This document shows, piece after piece, positions 45,158-57,440 of a DNA stretch of 64,000 bases. The first letter of the stretch is position 1, and every line of letters begins with the position of its first letter. The notes below the pieces were generated by a model. The model had not been told where the DNA came from and searched no databases. It was given only the letters and a program-made list of their open reading frames with translations. The stretch covers positions 1,240,001-1,304,000 of the forward strand of contig JBLDXI010000017.1 of the NCBI GenBank assembly GCA_047495785.1. Direction: 5' to 3'. Position numbers and translations under genes: made by a program. The stretch is from Lepidodermella squamata. Its lineage: Eukaryota; Gastrotricha.

Positions 45158-46519
45158 ATGTATTGTGGCTCTGCATCGCCATGCGGCTCTTCTGACTCAA
45201 AAGATGATTCTGGAGAATTTGATAATGAGAATTTGGAAGACGGTGATGATGGAGTGTGGAGCCCTGACATCGAACATTCCTTTCAAGAGGCATTGGCAAT
45301 TTACCCGCCTTGCGGTCGGCGGAAAATCATTCTTCCCGACGAAGGAAAAATGTATGGACGCAACGAGTTGATCGCGCGATACATTAAACTTCGAACTGGT
45401 AAAACACGTTCGAGAAAGCAAGTGAGCAGTCATATCCAAGTTCTTGCTCGGCGAAAAACAAAAGAGATTCATTCGCAGTATAAAGATGATCCGGTAGCAC
45501 GAGAAGAAGTAGTCCGAGCATTGCAAAGCATGCCAAGTTCTCATATCGTCTCATCCTCTGTTCCTCATCAGCCTGTCAATGTGATGGCTCAAGTTTCGAT
45601 TCTTGGTGCTCAGCAGCATCACATTGATTACAACATTACTCCACCGCCCAACGTCACGATGAGCGTAATGTCGTCATCGTCTTCTTCTTCGATATCTCCT
45701 GGACGAATAATGCCAATCACATCTCAACGCCTCAGAGTTGTGGATCTAAGTGTAGTTGTTAAAGATTTGACGAACCCGATTGCCAGCCCTCATGTTGTGG
45801 CTTATCTGAAACCGACCGCCGAATTACCCCTGGAAACAATTCAAATTTCGCAATTTGCAGACACCTTTCCTCGTGAATTTGTGGAGCAACACCGGAGAGG
45901 GCCTCCATCTTCTTTTTTCCTCGTTAAATTTTGGGTAAGCTTGGTAATAACCTCGCCAATATCATGGTAAACCGTTTCTTGCCTATAGGGTGATGTAACT
46001 TCGGATTTGATTAAACGAGACGGCGTATCTTTTGAACTCAATGCCAAATACGAAGGACTCGATGCGGGTGTCAATGCGATCGAGATCAGAACTCAGTTGG
46101 TTTCGTTCGGCAATATAGCCGTCGAAAAGATCGAAAGTCCAGTTGTAGCCTCGCCATTCGGACGAGGCGAATCGAGATTAGGAGGCGCTGTTCACAGCCG
46201 ATCCTCCAGCATCGTTGACGCAGCAATGAACGCTGCATCAAATTTCTCGGCGCCATCGATTTCGCCGCCTGCTTGCACTACCTTCGAACTACCGAACTCG
46301 CCGCTCTGCGGTTACATGGTTAAATTTATCCGAACCCTCAGCTCGTTAACCGATCGAGCTGATATGAATCGGGTGCTAGAGAATTTCTGCATTTTACAAA
46401 CAGTTTCTACGCCAATGACTGCGAATGGAGGCGGTGAATTGCTGCTTAGCACAGCTTACGTTTTTGAAGTTTCTCAGGACCGGCGGCCAAATAGTGTTGT
46501 GTACCGGCTTATCGCATAG
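45158..46519 (+). CDS. TEAD: TEAD/Scalloped transcription factor (TEA domain)
   Basis: Exons 45158-45934 and 45989-46519 (54-bp intron after VKFW) encode 435 residues. The TEA DNA-binding domain is at about residues 32-103 ([20 protein letters not shown] to [18 protein letters not shown]), preceded by an acidic Ser-rich start. After a Ser/Pro-rich linker the C-terminal half is the YAP/Vestigial-binding domain (FVVKDLT-like [37 protein letters not shown], and the end [10 protein letters not shown] to VYRLIA). It has an insertion of Gly/Ser/Ala-rich sequence near residues 330-370. TEAD proteins bind MCAT sites and act with YAP in Hippo signalling; the C. elegans member is EGL-44. A single copy with normal domains. 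Confidence 0.96.
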
Positions 46520-49106
46520 AAATTTGATTTTTTTCTCCCTCGAAGAATTAATCGTCTATTATGTGTCTTATCGTGCTGCACTCCCGGTCGTGTTCGAAAA
46601 ATTCAATTTTCAGCGATGTTAATTTGTCTTCCATAAAAGTTGGTTCGATCGTATGTCCGGTTCGCTTGCTACTTTTGTTTCGTTGTCGAAGCAATAATAC
46701 AGCTGTTTTTAATACCAAATAATTATTGTTGTAATTTTTCTATCATATATTATTATTGCTATTGAAGGAAGATGATGAAAACCTGGTTAATGTTGTGTCT
46801 GTTTTTTTAACATCTGACAGTGCTATTTCCTCAATTGAACGGTTAATTTTTTTTCTAATTTCGATCGCTCTTGCTTTAAAAAACGTTTACCGTTGAATAA
46901 TTTCTTGAAATTGCATGTTACTCCTTGAGAAAATTTGATACCTACCTAAGAGTTGATTATTCGTGAGTTTATATGTAACATCCGTTTGTTTGAAAATTCT
47001 GCTGTCTGAAAATGCTGACCAAGAAATCGAGGCACATTCTACTTAGCTTTTGTGAATTCACCAGGAATTGATTGAAATCGATCAGAAACTTTACAACGTG
47101 CTCTCTCTGCTGCTTAGATTCGATATTTCAATGTTGTTCTACGCTTTTCTTGCTACTTCTTTGTAGTGTAAAAGTTGCGAATTTTTAACAACAACTTTCT
47201 ATGAGACCAATTTTAAAGCTTGATCAAGGAGAACATCGACAGATCAGTAATTGCATGATGATGATGGCCGTTATAATAATAATAATATAAAAATTGTAAT
47301 GATGAAAAAAACAATACACTTTGTTGTTGTCTTTTATGGTTTAATAAAAAAGCTCGAATTAAACGAAAAAATCGGATTTTTGTGGAAAATTGCTATTTTT
47401 AGTATTAAGGTGGCTGCCGCTGTCCCCATTTTTAAAAAAAATCCACCTTAACATTTCACTCCAAGGAATATTCCCGGTATACATTTGCAAACCGCTTAAA
47501 AAATTAAGCTGGGTTATATTTGTTTGAAATTTCGGTGTTTTTTTTTTCTCGAATAGCCGACGAAAACTGTCTTCATGTGGGTATCAACGGTTGCCATGAG
47601 AACGCGACATGTTGTGGTGCCGGAGAGCAAACAGTATCGAGATAAGAGTCGCATTCCTTCACGCTGCGTAAGGCCCAATTATCGATACGGCCGGCAGTCG
47701 CTCACTTAACGTCAACACTCGAGAGCAACTTGTAGTTGCCTCGCTGAAAAGCCACCACTTGATAGAGGCCTTTTTACTCGCAGCAAGTGTGAACAAGTGC
47801 GCTCGTTATATTGTTTTATTGCGAAACGACTGACCGCGTGCGCTCAAGATGGGCGCGCGTGAGTGTTGACGTGTGCCACTCGTCAACTGCCACCATAGGT
47901 GCTGGCCACGTTTTAAGCCGGCACTTATGCAATTGAGTCGCAGCCACAATAGATTAGCTCGACTTTGACCCAGGTGACCGGACGGCTACTTGAGTAGGTA
48001 CCAGGTGTTCATTTGACACACGACAATGGCGCATCTTGATTTTCGCGCGCGCCGAGATTTACCCGCTCACTTCACTGTATAGCTGCAAAATCACGTCTGG
48101 GATTTACTTTAGCGGTGACAGATGCTGCGCGCACGCTTCCGACGAATACTAATGTCAATTTACCTGAAGGAGACGTGTAATCTATATGCAAATTTACACT
48201 CGTAAAATCAGTTGCATGTAAGTGTTCAATTTCATAATGCAGAGGCGAGGCTAATCCGTACCAGCAAGTCAATTTTTAACAGCACGAAAGCGTTACTGAA
48301 ATAGCTTCATTTCGGGCTGAAAGAAAGCTGAATGACTTCGATTATTTTCGCCGCCACCCCTTTCCATGTGTCTGCACTGTCTGCGGAAGCCAAAAGATAA
48401 CGTGATGGAAATTTGATATTTCCTCGCCGTTGCCTTGTCGAATGACCTGTAAAACACAGAGTTCGTCCGCGCATCAATTAGGGATAGATTAGTTTATTTT
48501 TACGCGAAATCATCAGGCAATAACCGCAAACTGTTTGCCAAACACAAAAGTATGTGAAAAGTATGTCGGCATATTTGGCGTCTCGACTTTCGACATCAAA
48601 TAAACAAAGCCTGATCAAACAAAACGTTTAAAATTTAATAATATTACTTGTACTATATTGTATTGAAAATGCCACGAGTAAATTTGCCAGTGTAAAAGCT
48701 AAAATAATACGACCCTTGTTAAGCCGGTCGATTTGATAGACGCGATGAGAGGTGATGGGACGTTTCAAGGATGAAGTTTCTTGCCGATTTCATATCGGCT
48801 CAAATCCTTGCTCAAACCCGTGCTTAAACTCCGGGTTCCCAAGAGGGCGATTGAGTGCAATTGAATAACGATATTAAAAACTATATATGTTTTTGTTTAA
48901 TCGACCATAGAGATGATTGAAGTGACATCGATATGCCCAATATTTCCCATCTGAAGGTTATAGCTGATTAAGATATTTTTGAAAATCGATCAGGTTTTCT
49001 TGAAACCACAGGATACTCGGTGGTGTTGCGGGCATGCTTTAAAAACACCATTGTCATCTACTGGAGAGTGTCAGACATCATTTCATTGCTCACGTGCAAC
49101 TTGGCT
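46520..49106. other. Intergenic region right of TEAD
   Basis: TEAD 3' UTR and a long stretch without a supported gene. Short (TAA/TAAT)n runs occur near 47270-47290. Nothing else was recognised. Confidence 0.45.
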
Positions 49107-49114
49107 GCATCGCC

Positions 49115-49565
49115 GCCGTGTTGCACTTCGTTATTTAAGTAACAAGCTCAGCTTATAGTCAGCTCAGCTTGAAGTCAGCTCAGCTAAACCATGAACAAGC
49201 TCAGCTAAACTAGCTCAGCTTAATAACTAACCAGCTTAGCTCAGCTTGTCAGCTCAGCTTAATAGTGTAATTAATAAGCTCAGCTGACAAGCTGAACTTA
49301 CGATCGGAGACAAACCAGCTCAGCGTACAAGCTCAGCGTGTTCCACTACACCAATATTCTCGTACTCTATATTCTACTACGCTGAGCTTGCCAGCTCAGC
49401 TTACTAGCGAGCAAGATAAGCAGCTGAGCTTGCTAAGGTTAGCTGGCTTCGGTTATAACAAGCTGAGCTTGAACGCTAAGCTAAGGTGTGAATACGCTGA
49501 GCTTGCCGTAAGCTGAGCTGACTTTAAGCTGAGCTTGATACTTAAATAACGAAGTGCAAGGGGGC
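49115..49565. mobile_element. hAT-like foldback MITE with 8-bp target-site duplication
   Basis: The 8-mer GCATCGCC flanks the element at 49107-49114 and 49566-49573. The left terminus (GCCGTGTTGCACTTCG...) and the right terminus read inward (GCCCCTTGCACTTCG...) are inverted, followed by TTATTTAAGTA and then many AGCTCAGCTT units in the left half and AAGCTGAGCT units in the right half. Thus nearly the whole 451-bp element folds back. No coding capacity. An 8-bp duplication is typical of hAT transposons. Confidence 0.85.
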
Positions 49566-49573
49566 GCATCGCC

Positions 49574-51352
49574 AATCGCCAACCTCGCACTCGTCATCAT
49601 CATCATAATCTACATAATCTACACCATAATCATAACTTCTCGCATAAATTGCATGCCAAAACTGTTCAACCCCGATGAAGCAGTAAGACAAAAATAGTCT
49701 CGGAATTACCTCGAAGTTCTCGAAGCGATACGGAAAACTTGATATTGCGTTTGATATCCAACTGATACTGCGTCCAGTAACGAAAGGACAAACGAGAAAT
49801 GTATTTCTAAAAGACTTTGTTCGACGCCAAGCTTTCTGAACTAGCAGCCGCTTTCATTCATATTGTTTGCTTCATATTGTTTGAATTGAATTGTAGTTAC
49901 ACTATGCAACTCGTACTTTAATTACATTCGTCATGATATCTGATCTGCTCAAGAAAATAGGTCCTGGAAGGCTTCTTCGTGCATTCCAGCGGTAGTCGTT
50001 GATAGCCAAACTGTAGTTATCGGGCTCCGGCGGCATTTCAGTTTCGAAACGAGCTTAGTTTCAATGTTAGTTCTTAACACTACTCTCATTCTTTGGGTAT
50101 ATCTTGGCAGTGCTAGTTCACGAACATCCAGGATGTTTAGGAGGTTGGGAAGAAACAAAATTTCATATTTTTTTCGGATCAGGGTAACATTGATTACTTG
50201 GATTTTCATAAAAATGCTGAAAAGCGCGAAGATTATAGCCGGGGTGCTACATTCTTTTCCCGGCTTATCATTCTTTTATTAGTTCATTGATCTAACTCCA
50301 GCTTTTTACGTGCCATGCGCCCTGTGTAATCCGCTTTATCCAGGGTTTCGTCGTGTAACGTGTTTGGCGGCCTGGAGGGTCCTTTGTAGGTGTAATGGCT
50401 GGGTAAGATAAAGTCTCCTCGGCTGCGCTCAAGCAAACTAAGACCCCTCCAATTTCCTTTTGACGGGGCCTAAATATTCGGGTGCAATCTTACCACCGCA
50501 AGTTTTCGGGAAAAGGTTTTTTGAGGACATTAATAAGGTGTGGCATTTCATTTGGTCGCGGCAGACCTTATTCGAGAAATATCCGGTGAACACAAAAACC
50601 TAACTGCGGTAAAACACACAGTGGTGGTGTAACTTACGGATCATTTGCTAGCGCAATGAAACTAAAAATGACTCTTGGCCAAACACTCCACGCCGCACCT
50701 TTCGTTCGCAGCCTTTCAACACACACCAGAGTATTAGGTAACCGTGAATCCCAGAAGATTTATGTCGCGTCTGTTAGCGCTTCGATATGGCAGAGACACA
50801 ATTCTCCAAAACTGAGATTTCTCCTGAACGCCTTGAGAGCAAAAACTACTCGAGCGCATCAAACCATGCAACTCTTCACGGACAATATTTACTGCAAATA
50901 ATTTGTGCATATGATAAATAGACGTCGTATAAAATTATTTACTCGGAGTATTTTGGAGACGAAAAAAGTATTATTTTTGTTTGATGTTTGACCTTCACAT
51001 CGGAATCTGGCGGGAGTCGTGTTTGAATGTGGCGTCCTGTTTTTTCCTGTCAGAGTTTTTTCTTGCCATGGCCCCTGAGTGCATTTAAGCGGTGTGTATG
51101 ACATGCCTTATGACCTCGCTCTCGTCATTAACTGATGCCCATTGATACTAACACATCTGCACATCACATGGAGCCGGCTGAGCTCTGAGCTCGGATGTGC
51201 GGTTTACTCTTCTCCCTCATCTGTGTTTTCTGTTTCTCGCTCTCTTGGCTCGTTTCCAAGTGAGAGATAGAGGTTCAGGGCCGCGGATGTTAATTATGCT
51301 TCGCCCTAAAATATGAAACTTTTTTGTAGGAGATTGTATAGTTTCCAGAGGA
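49574..51352. other. Intergenic region left of the CCT cluster
   Basis: No supported gene. A minus-strand open segment near 49920-50065 encodes a peptide-like run (PPEPDNYSLAINDYRWN) but has no recognisable start or exon partners. The right end holds the 5' region of the first CCT gene. Confidence 0.4.
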
Positions 51353-52388
51353 ATGGCAACTTCCCCATCATCCCCGCGAAAAAGGCGTCGTATCACCGAT
51401 GCGGTTGAGGATACGACTTCCCCTTCAAAGCAAGCTTGCAAGTCTTGTGGCCACTGCGCTCCTGTATGGTCCACTATCCTCAACAAACCTGCTCCTTTCA
51501 GCGACGAGCCCGAAGCTGCTGCCGCTCGAGATGCAATCGATTACTCACAGAGAATAACGGTTGATGACGCTCGCGCTGGAAGAGTTACCAGACCCGTTCG
51601 CGTCTATGCTGATGGTATTTACGACATGTTTCATTCTGGCCATGCTCGTCAATTGATGCAAGTGAAAATGGCGTTTCCAGGCAGTGTTTACCTGATTGTA
51701 GGCGTGTGTAGCGATGCCATGACTCACGCAAACAAAGGTCAAACGGTGATGAGTGAAAACGAGCGCTATGAAATGGTTCGTCACTGTCGCTATGTCGATG
51801 AAGTTCTTCGCGACGCCCCGTGGTCTACAGATTGGGATTTTATTAACAAAAACAAGATTGATTTCGTAGCCCATGACGATATTCCTTACGGTGCCAAGGA
51901 CAGCGAAGATGTCTATAAATGGCTGAAAGATGCCGGCAAATTCTTGGCAACACAACGAACTGAGGGCATATCAACGACTGATGTCATTGCACGTATCATC
52001 AAGGATTATGACATGTATGTCAGGCGAAATTTGAAGCGTGGCTATTCCGCCAAGGAGCTGAACGTTAGCTTCATGAAGGAAAAGCAGCTAAAACTCGAAG
52101 AAAAAGTTGATTCAGTTAAAGACAAAGCTTCTCATATACTTGATCATTGGGAAGAAAAGTCGAGAGATTTAGTCTCTAGTTTCATCGGTAAGGCGTGTTT
52201 AGTTTTCTTTCAAGCTTGACAGTTTAATCTCTTCAGGCTTGTTCAACCCCGATGGCCGATTGAACAACTGGATCAAAGAGAAACGAGCGAAACTCGGCGG
52301 GCGCCGAGACGAGAGCAGCAGTTCCGAAGACGGCTTCGACACGAGTAGCAATCGCGGAAGTGCAACGCCGTCTCCTACCTTCCGATAG
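51353..52388 (+). CDS. pcyt-1: CTP:phosphocholine cytidylyltransferase, complete (CCT paralogue 1)
   Basis: Exons 51353-52187 and 52237-52388 (49-bp intron) encode 328 residues. The N-terminus has a basic cluster like the CCT-alpha nuclear signal (SPRKRRRI). The catalytic domain carries HSGH at residues 94-97 and RTEGISTTD at 202-210, with [20 protein letters not shown] and [11 protein letters not shown] as landmarks. A charged amphipathic stretch follows (about 236-285, [20 protein letters not shown]), the membrane-binding domain M. A Ser-rich phosphorylation-type tail ends it ([12 protein letters not shown]). The enzyme makes CDP-choline from CTP and phosphocholine, the rate-limiting step of phosphatidylcholine synthesis, and is activated by binding membranes poor in this lipid. 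It lacks the intron after HSG present in paralogues 3 and 4. Confidence 0.96.
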
Positions 52389-54212
52389 AATTTTCCAAAG
52401 ATGTCCCCTTTGCGCACCGTGTTTACACAAAATCTTTCACGAACTATTATTTCCTTATCAAAAACTACGCTTGCTCCTCTGCTTCTGGTGCCAGTCTGGT
52501 GTGTGTCCGTATGTGTGTTGCGCTGTCACTTTCTGTCCTCATCATTTACGTTTGCGGAGATGCTATGTCATCTTGCCCAATTGACTGCCATCTTCTCATC
52601 TCGGTTATTTGAATTAATACCCTTTATTATATTTTAGTATTAAAGACATGCCGTTTGAAATGAGGTGCCCTAAGAAGATTCTGATTGGAGGTTGTACTTA
52701 TTGCACCGCGAATGATGTCTACCGTTTTTATACGGCATGTCTCATTTGGAATGTATTTCTATATGATACCATTTTGAGAGTGTTTTGTATTTATTACTAG
52801 GGCTTGTTTGAATTAATAATCTTCGAGGTTTATCGATTTTATGCTTTAAACCTTAATTTTACGATTTAAGCCTTTGAGATTCTAAGATTACCTAAGTAAT
52901 TTCTTACACTTTATATCGCTCGTATATAATGGTTTGTTGGGCAATTTCTTAGTCCTCTTTGTTGTTCTTGTACACTCACATTATTCGGTGAGCATGTGGT
53001 TGAATTGATAATTAATATAATTTTGCGAAGAACCTTCTTGAAATATTTCCATGTAACAGCGAAACCTCTAAATGGAAGAATTTATTGATTTCTCTGTTTC
53101 CGTTTGGAATCACACAAGCCTCAGCAAGGAAGGCTACTTGAAAGTATCTATAATGTATTTTCAAAGTTTATGCAATTTCACGTCCTGAGACCTTACTTGC
53201 TGCTTGGACTCGGATGAACTCAATGGAATGTTTCGTGCATCGATATTTATTCACCAAGAAAAAATTGCGGAGAAAAACGGCGCGGAGAAATTGATGACCT
53301 GCAAACATTTCTCTCACCCTCTCGTGAAATTTCAAGTTTGGCTGCTGGTGTTTTTTCTGATTGATTGACGGAAAAAAATGATGATATTCATAAATAATAA
53401 AAAGGTGCATTTTTATCACGATTTTTATTGCGCGTGCCAAAAACTCATTCGCCTCGTGGTTTTTTTCAGAATTTTAATTGAGCTGATAATTAGAAGCGCC
53501 GTCGTGAAAGCTGGAAGAGAGCCAAATCAGTAGTATCAAACAGGCATTAGAAAATTATCCAAAAAGCGAGATTAATGGATCCAGTGTTTTCGGATGAAAT
53601 TTCAAAGGTTATCAAATTTCCCCTCACAAATGTGATTCCAGAGAAATTTTATTCATTTCTAGACAATCCTGAGTTGAGTGTTCGAATTTCATTCCACGGG
53701 TCTTTTTAGCTAATATTTATTCAGATGGAGCCTGGTTTCTTTTTATCTGGATGAGACTGTCCGTTACTAACACTCCCACAAAAAACGTTCTACGTCACAG
53801 CCTTATAGCAGCGTACCTCTCCCGCCCACGACATTTGTTGTTTCAGCGTTTCCTCACATATTTGACTTGGCGCTTTTCGTCCATTTCAAGTTTTCGAAAA
53901 CCAAACATTTTTACCGGTAGTTTTTTATCACGGTATCAAAACTGCCTAGGTCACTTAGCAGCGTGGAGCGTTGAGATAAGGGCCCCGAAATGGGACTAAG
54001 CGCGATGAGTGCAATATAATTCATCGTGTTAATTAAGTGCAGATGCGCTTGGTTGGCGCGAGTGTTTACCATTACTTCACACACAACGATCATTGTTACG
54101 CAACTGTTGATTTGCACAAAAGCAGTGTTATTGCCGGCAATCGCCACGATGATTTATGACTCTCCGTTGAAGGGCCACGCTCTTAACCTCGCTCATTTTC
54201 ATTTCATTTTAA
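52389..54212. other. Intergenic region between CCT paralogues 1 and 2
   Basis: 3' UTR of paralogue 1 and promoter region of paralogue 2. No other gene recognised. A string of T-rich runs lies around 53390-53470. Confidence 0.45.
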
Positions 54213-54881
54213 ATGGCCGCTAAATCGTTGCCTTATCCATCGAGCCCTTACGAACCGGCGATATTTAGCGACGATCAACGCGCGATGGATAATCGCGATT
54301 CGATAGATTTCTCGCAAAAAATCAGCCTGGACGATGCGCTGGCCGGGCGAAACACGCGGCCTATTCGCGTGTTTGCCGACGGAGTCTACGACATGTTCCA
54401 CTCGGGCCACGCGCGGCAGCTCATGCAGGCTAAAATGGCCTTCCCCGGCCCGGTTTACGTTCTAGTCGGCATTCCGAACGACTCGGAGACGATCGAGCAA
54501 AAAGGCACGATAGTCATGAATCAGTACGAGCGAGCTGAAATTCTACGTCATTGCCGCTATGTCGACGAAATAATTCTTGCATCGCCGTATTTAATCGACG
54601 ATGAATTCATGCAATTCCACAAAATCGACTTTGTCGCGCACGACGATGTGCCTTATCCGCAGGGCGATGTGGAGGATATTTACAAATGGCTGAAGGATTC
54701 GGGCCGATTTTTACCAACTGGCCGCACGAACGGCGTGTCAACGAGTGATATTATCACGCGAATTTTAAAAACAAACCCACCGCGCTCGTCATTATCGTCT
54801 TATCTCCACAGGGCGTTTGCATTTTTGTGGCAAACATTTTTCGAACGCAAAAATAATTCAAATTGCGAACTTTTTAATTAA
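54213..54881 (+). CDS. Intronless, short CTP:phosphocholine cytidylyltransferase paralogue (CCT paralogue 2)
   Basis: A single exon of 222 residues. The catalytic domain is complete, with HSGH at residues 63-66 and RTNGVSTSD at 171-179. It ends soon after, with an unrelated tail (PPRSSLSSYLHRAFAF), so both the RNLKRGYS segment and the lipid-binding domain M are missing. It also lacks the basic N-terminus of paralogue 1. Without domain M the enzyme should be soluble and not regulated by membranes; truncated mammalian CCT of this type is constitutively active. It differs from the others at many catalytic-domain positions (GIPNDSETIEQKGTIV). Absence of all introns could mean a retrocopy or intron loss. 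Confidence 0.9.
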   Translation: MAAKSLPYPSSPYEPAIFSDDQRAMDNRDSIDFSQKISLDDALAGRNTRPIRVFADGVYDMFHSGHARQLMQAKMAFPGPVYVLVGIPNDSETIEQKGTIVMNQYERAEILRHCRYVDEIILASPYLIDDEFMQFHKIDFVAHDDVPYPQGDVEDIYKWLKDSGRFLPTGRTNGVSTSDIITRILKTNPPRSSLSSYLHRAFAFLWQTFFERKNNSNCELFN

Positions 54882-55379
54882 GGCGGCTTTTTTACATTTT
54901 CAAGTGCGAATTATTTTGTTTATTCGATTCGCACTCAATTATTTAAAGAATGAGCTTGAGTACTAAAAAACTACTACTATCGATAATTTTTATTGTTCTT
55001 CAGCAATTATGACTAGCCTAATTTTTGTCGAAAGGTCGGAAATGTGGTGCCATATAGGAGCGTCTTTCGTGAATGGCCACGTGTTAATACGCCGCGTGAA
55101 ACGTGATGGATGACACAGCAGATGCCTCTCACAACCACACACATAAAACATAGCGTTTTTTTTAGCGTTGCTATTTAGTCCATTATTCAGTCCATAGTTC
55201 GTGTGCGGTGTTTAGCTTTTTTTTATCAGCAAAAACATCGTGTGAAAATAATACAATACCTAGTAATAATCAAGTAAATTTAGCCTAGAAAAGCATACAA
55301 TTATTTTTCTTTTATTCGTGAATAAAATAATACTCTTTAAACTTTTTTGTTCTCTAGATTTTTTTATTGAAGACTCAAA
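54882..55379. other. Intergenic region between CCT paralogues 2 and 3
   Basis: Short spacer with 3' and 5' flanks. An acceptor-like TTTTTTGTTCTCTAG ends at 55357, 22 nt before the next start codon. Confidence 0.45.
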
Positions 55380-57440
55380 ATGTCGCGGAAGAACGGCGCT
55401 GGAAAACACAAGGGGAAAATTGCGAAAAATTTGGCGGCTAAAAAATCGCTATCAGTGTCCTCGTCCTCGCGAAAGCCCAGTTTAACCCCGGCGATAGCGC
55501 CGCCAAGTAATCTACAAACAGCGTTAGACCGCCCGGCTGTTTTCAGCGATGAACCAGAGGCGATAGCTCGCCGCGATGCCGTTGATTACACGGTTCGAAT
55601 TTCGCTTGAAGACGCGCGAGCTGGCCGGGCGAAACGCGTCATTCGCATTTACGCCGATGGTGTCTACGACATGTTCCATTCAGGTAAAAATCCACTCACA
55701 TACTTTTGCGATTCAAATAGAAATTTAGCACTTCTACGACTTGGACGATTATTATATTTGATAATGAATTTAATATAAATTAGAGTTTAAGGTTGATTAG
55801 CGAAGCTTGGCTTCCAGCCAATTTCGTATCGAAAATGGAATTTCTCCCAACTTTTCAGCAGATTTTATCTGTGAGTCTTCAAGAATGGCTCCGGAAATTA
55901 ATGCCAACTGTCCATTCTAAAAATTTTCAAGATTTGGGTTTTTTCGTTTGTCGCCATCTTGAAGCTCGAGATTGTTGCGAATATTTTCGGGTATTTAACC
56001 GGTTTTAGAGCCATATTTGGCGATGATTTTCCGTTCCTTGGGAATTAGCTCGCCTTGCAATTGAAAATTCTATGGTATCGAGGGACATACATTTCATTAG
56101 GAGCGGAGCAATTTGAAAATGAAACTCCCAAATCCTGTGTATTTTAAGACTTGATGACTCAATCAAATTATAGGAATTTGATGCATGCAATTTCCCTCAA
56201 AAAGGTCGATTATCGAACTGTTCACCTTTAGTTATCAATCAAATCGTTTAAAGACGGAGAAAATCTTTGAAAAATTGAATTTTTGGCCAAATTTATTTGG
56301 ATTCAAAATATATGCATATAGGGTAACTAGTATACACCTTAAATTTAGGGTTCCAGCACTGAATTTGAGGCATCAGCAATTGACTGTCTCAAAATATGGG
56401 TTTTCGAGTTTCAGCTATTCGTAAGAACCTCAGTATTTTATTGCCATGCCTAACCGATAGATCGCTAGGGTTCAGTTGTCGAGTTAGATCAGACCGCATA
56501 GCCGATATCGATTCCAAGTATCGATTTCTTAAATCAGTGATTTTCTTTCCGATACAGCCAAAGTCAACAAATTCCCGATATACATTGGGCTAACGGTTGG
56601 CTAAAATGAAAATTGTAATTGAAAAAATTAGCCCTGGAATCTCAATTTTAGCAGGCTAAATATTGACATCCAGAATTATTTCTTAATTTTGGCCAAATTA
56701 ACCTGGGCTCAACATTTTTTCCAAATTTTGCGAGAAAATTTTGATTTTTTTTTCATTTTTATGATTTTTTTCTTGTATTTTCTAGGTCACGCCCGCCAGC
56801 TGATGCAAGCGAAGGCGGCGTTTCCCGGCTGCCAGGTGTACCTCATCGTCGGCGTGTGTTCGGCCGAAAGCACGCACCGCTACAAGGGCCAGACGGTGAT
56901 GAGCGAGCACGAGCGCTACGAAATGGTGCGCCACTGCCGCTACGTCGACGAGGTGTACCGCGACGCGCCGTGGGTCACGGACATGGCGTTTATGCGCCGG
57001 TTGAAAATCGACTTTGTCGCACACGACGACATACCGTACGCGAGCATCGGCTCGGACGACGTTTACAAGTGGCTGAAAGACGCCGGCATGTTCCTCGCCA
57101 CCGAGCGCACGGAGGGCATTTCGACGACGGACGTTATCACTCGCATCATCCGCGACTACAACACTTACATCAGGCGAAATTTGAAGCGCGGCTATTCGCG
57201 GCAAGAGCTCAACGTTGGCTACGTCAAGGAGAAACAACTGAAAATCTACGACAAGGTCGAATCAGTCAGAAATCGTGCCAATCACCTGTTGCTGTATTGG
57301 GAAGATAAATCAGTCAAAATTATTCACGATTTTATCGGTAAATTTATTAACCAATTTTCGGAAGAATTTTTTTAATTTTTTTCAATTCAGGCATGTTCGA
57401 ACGAAATGGCTCCGTCCGCCGCTGGCTTCGCAATAAATAG
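55380..57440 (+). CDS. CTP:phosphocholine cytidylyltransferase (CCT paralogue 3)
   Basis: Exons 55380-55683, 56786-57337 and 57391-57440 (introns of 1102 and 53 bp) encode 301 residues. A Lys-rich start ([20 protein letters not shown]) resembles a nuclear signal. HSGH begins at residue 100 and is split by the first intron after [12 protein letters not shown] is intact, and [20 protein letters not shown] leads into the amphipathic domain M. The tail is short ([15 protein letters not shown]), without the Ser-rich phosphorylation region. Exon 2 is strikingly GC-rich compared with exon 1 and the introns. The last sense codons and stop read AATAAATAG, so a polyadenylation-type hexamer overlaps the coding end. 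Confidence 0.94.
56362..56545 (+). repeat. Dispersed repeat, copy 2, in CCT paralogue 3 intron 1
   Basis: It contains AATTTGAGGCATCAGCA and ATCGATTCCAAGTATCGATTT in the same order and spacing as 40490-40670. It explains part of the unusual length of this intron. Confidence 0.6.

Noticed and set aside
49121-49559. CRISPR-like array of AGCTCAGCTT units
   Set aside because: Units are irregularly spaced, inverted in the second half, flanked by an 8-bp duplication, and the genome is eukaryotic.
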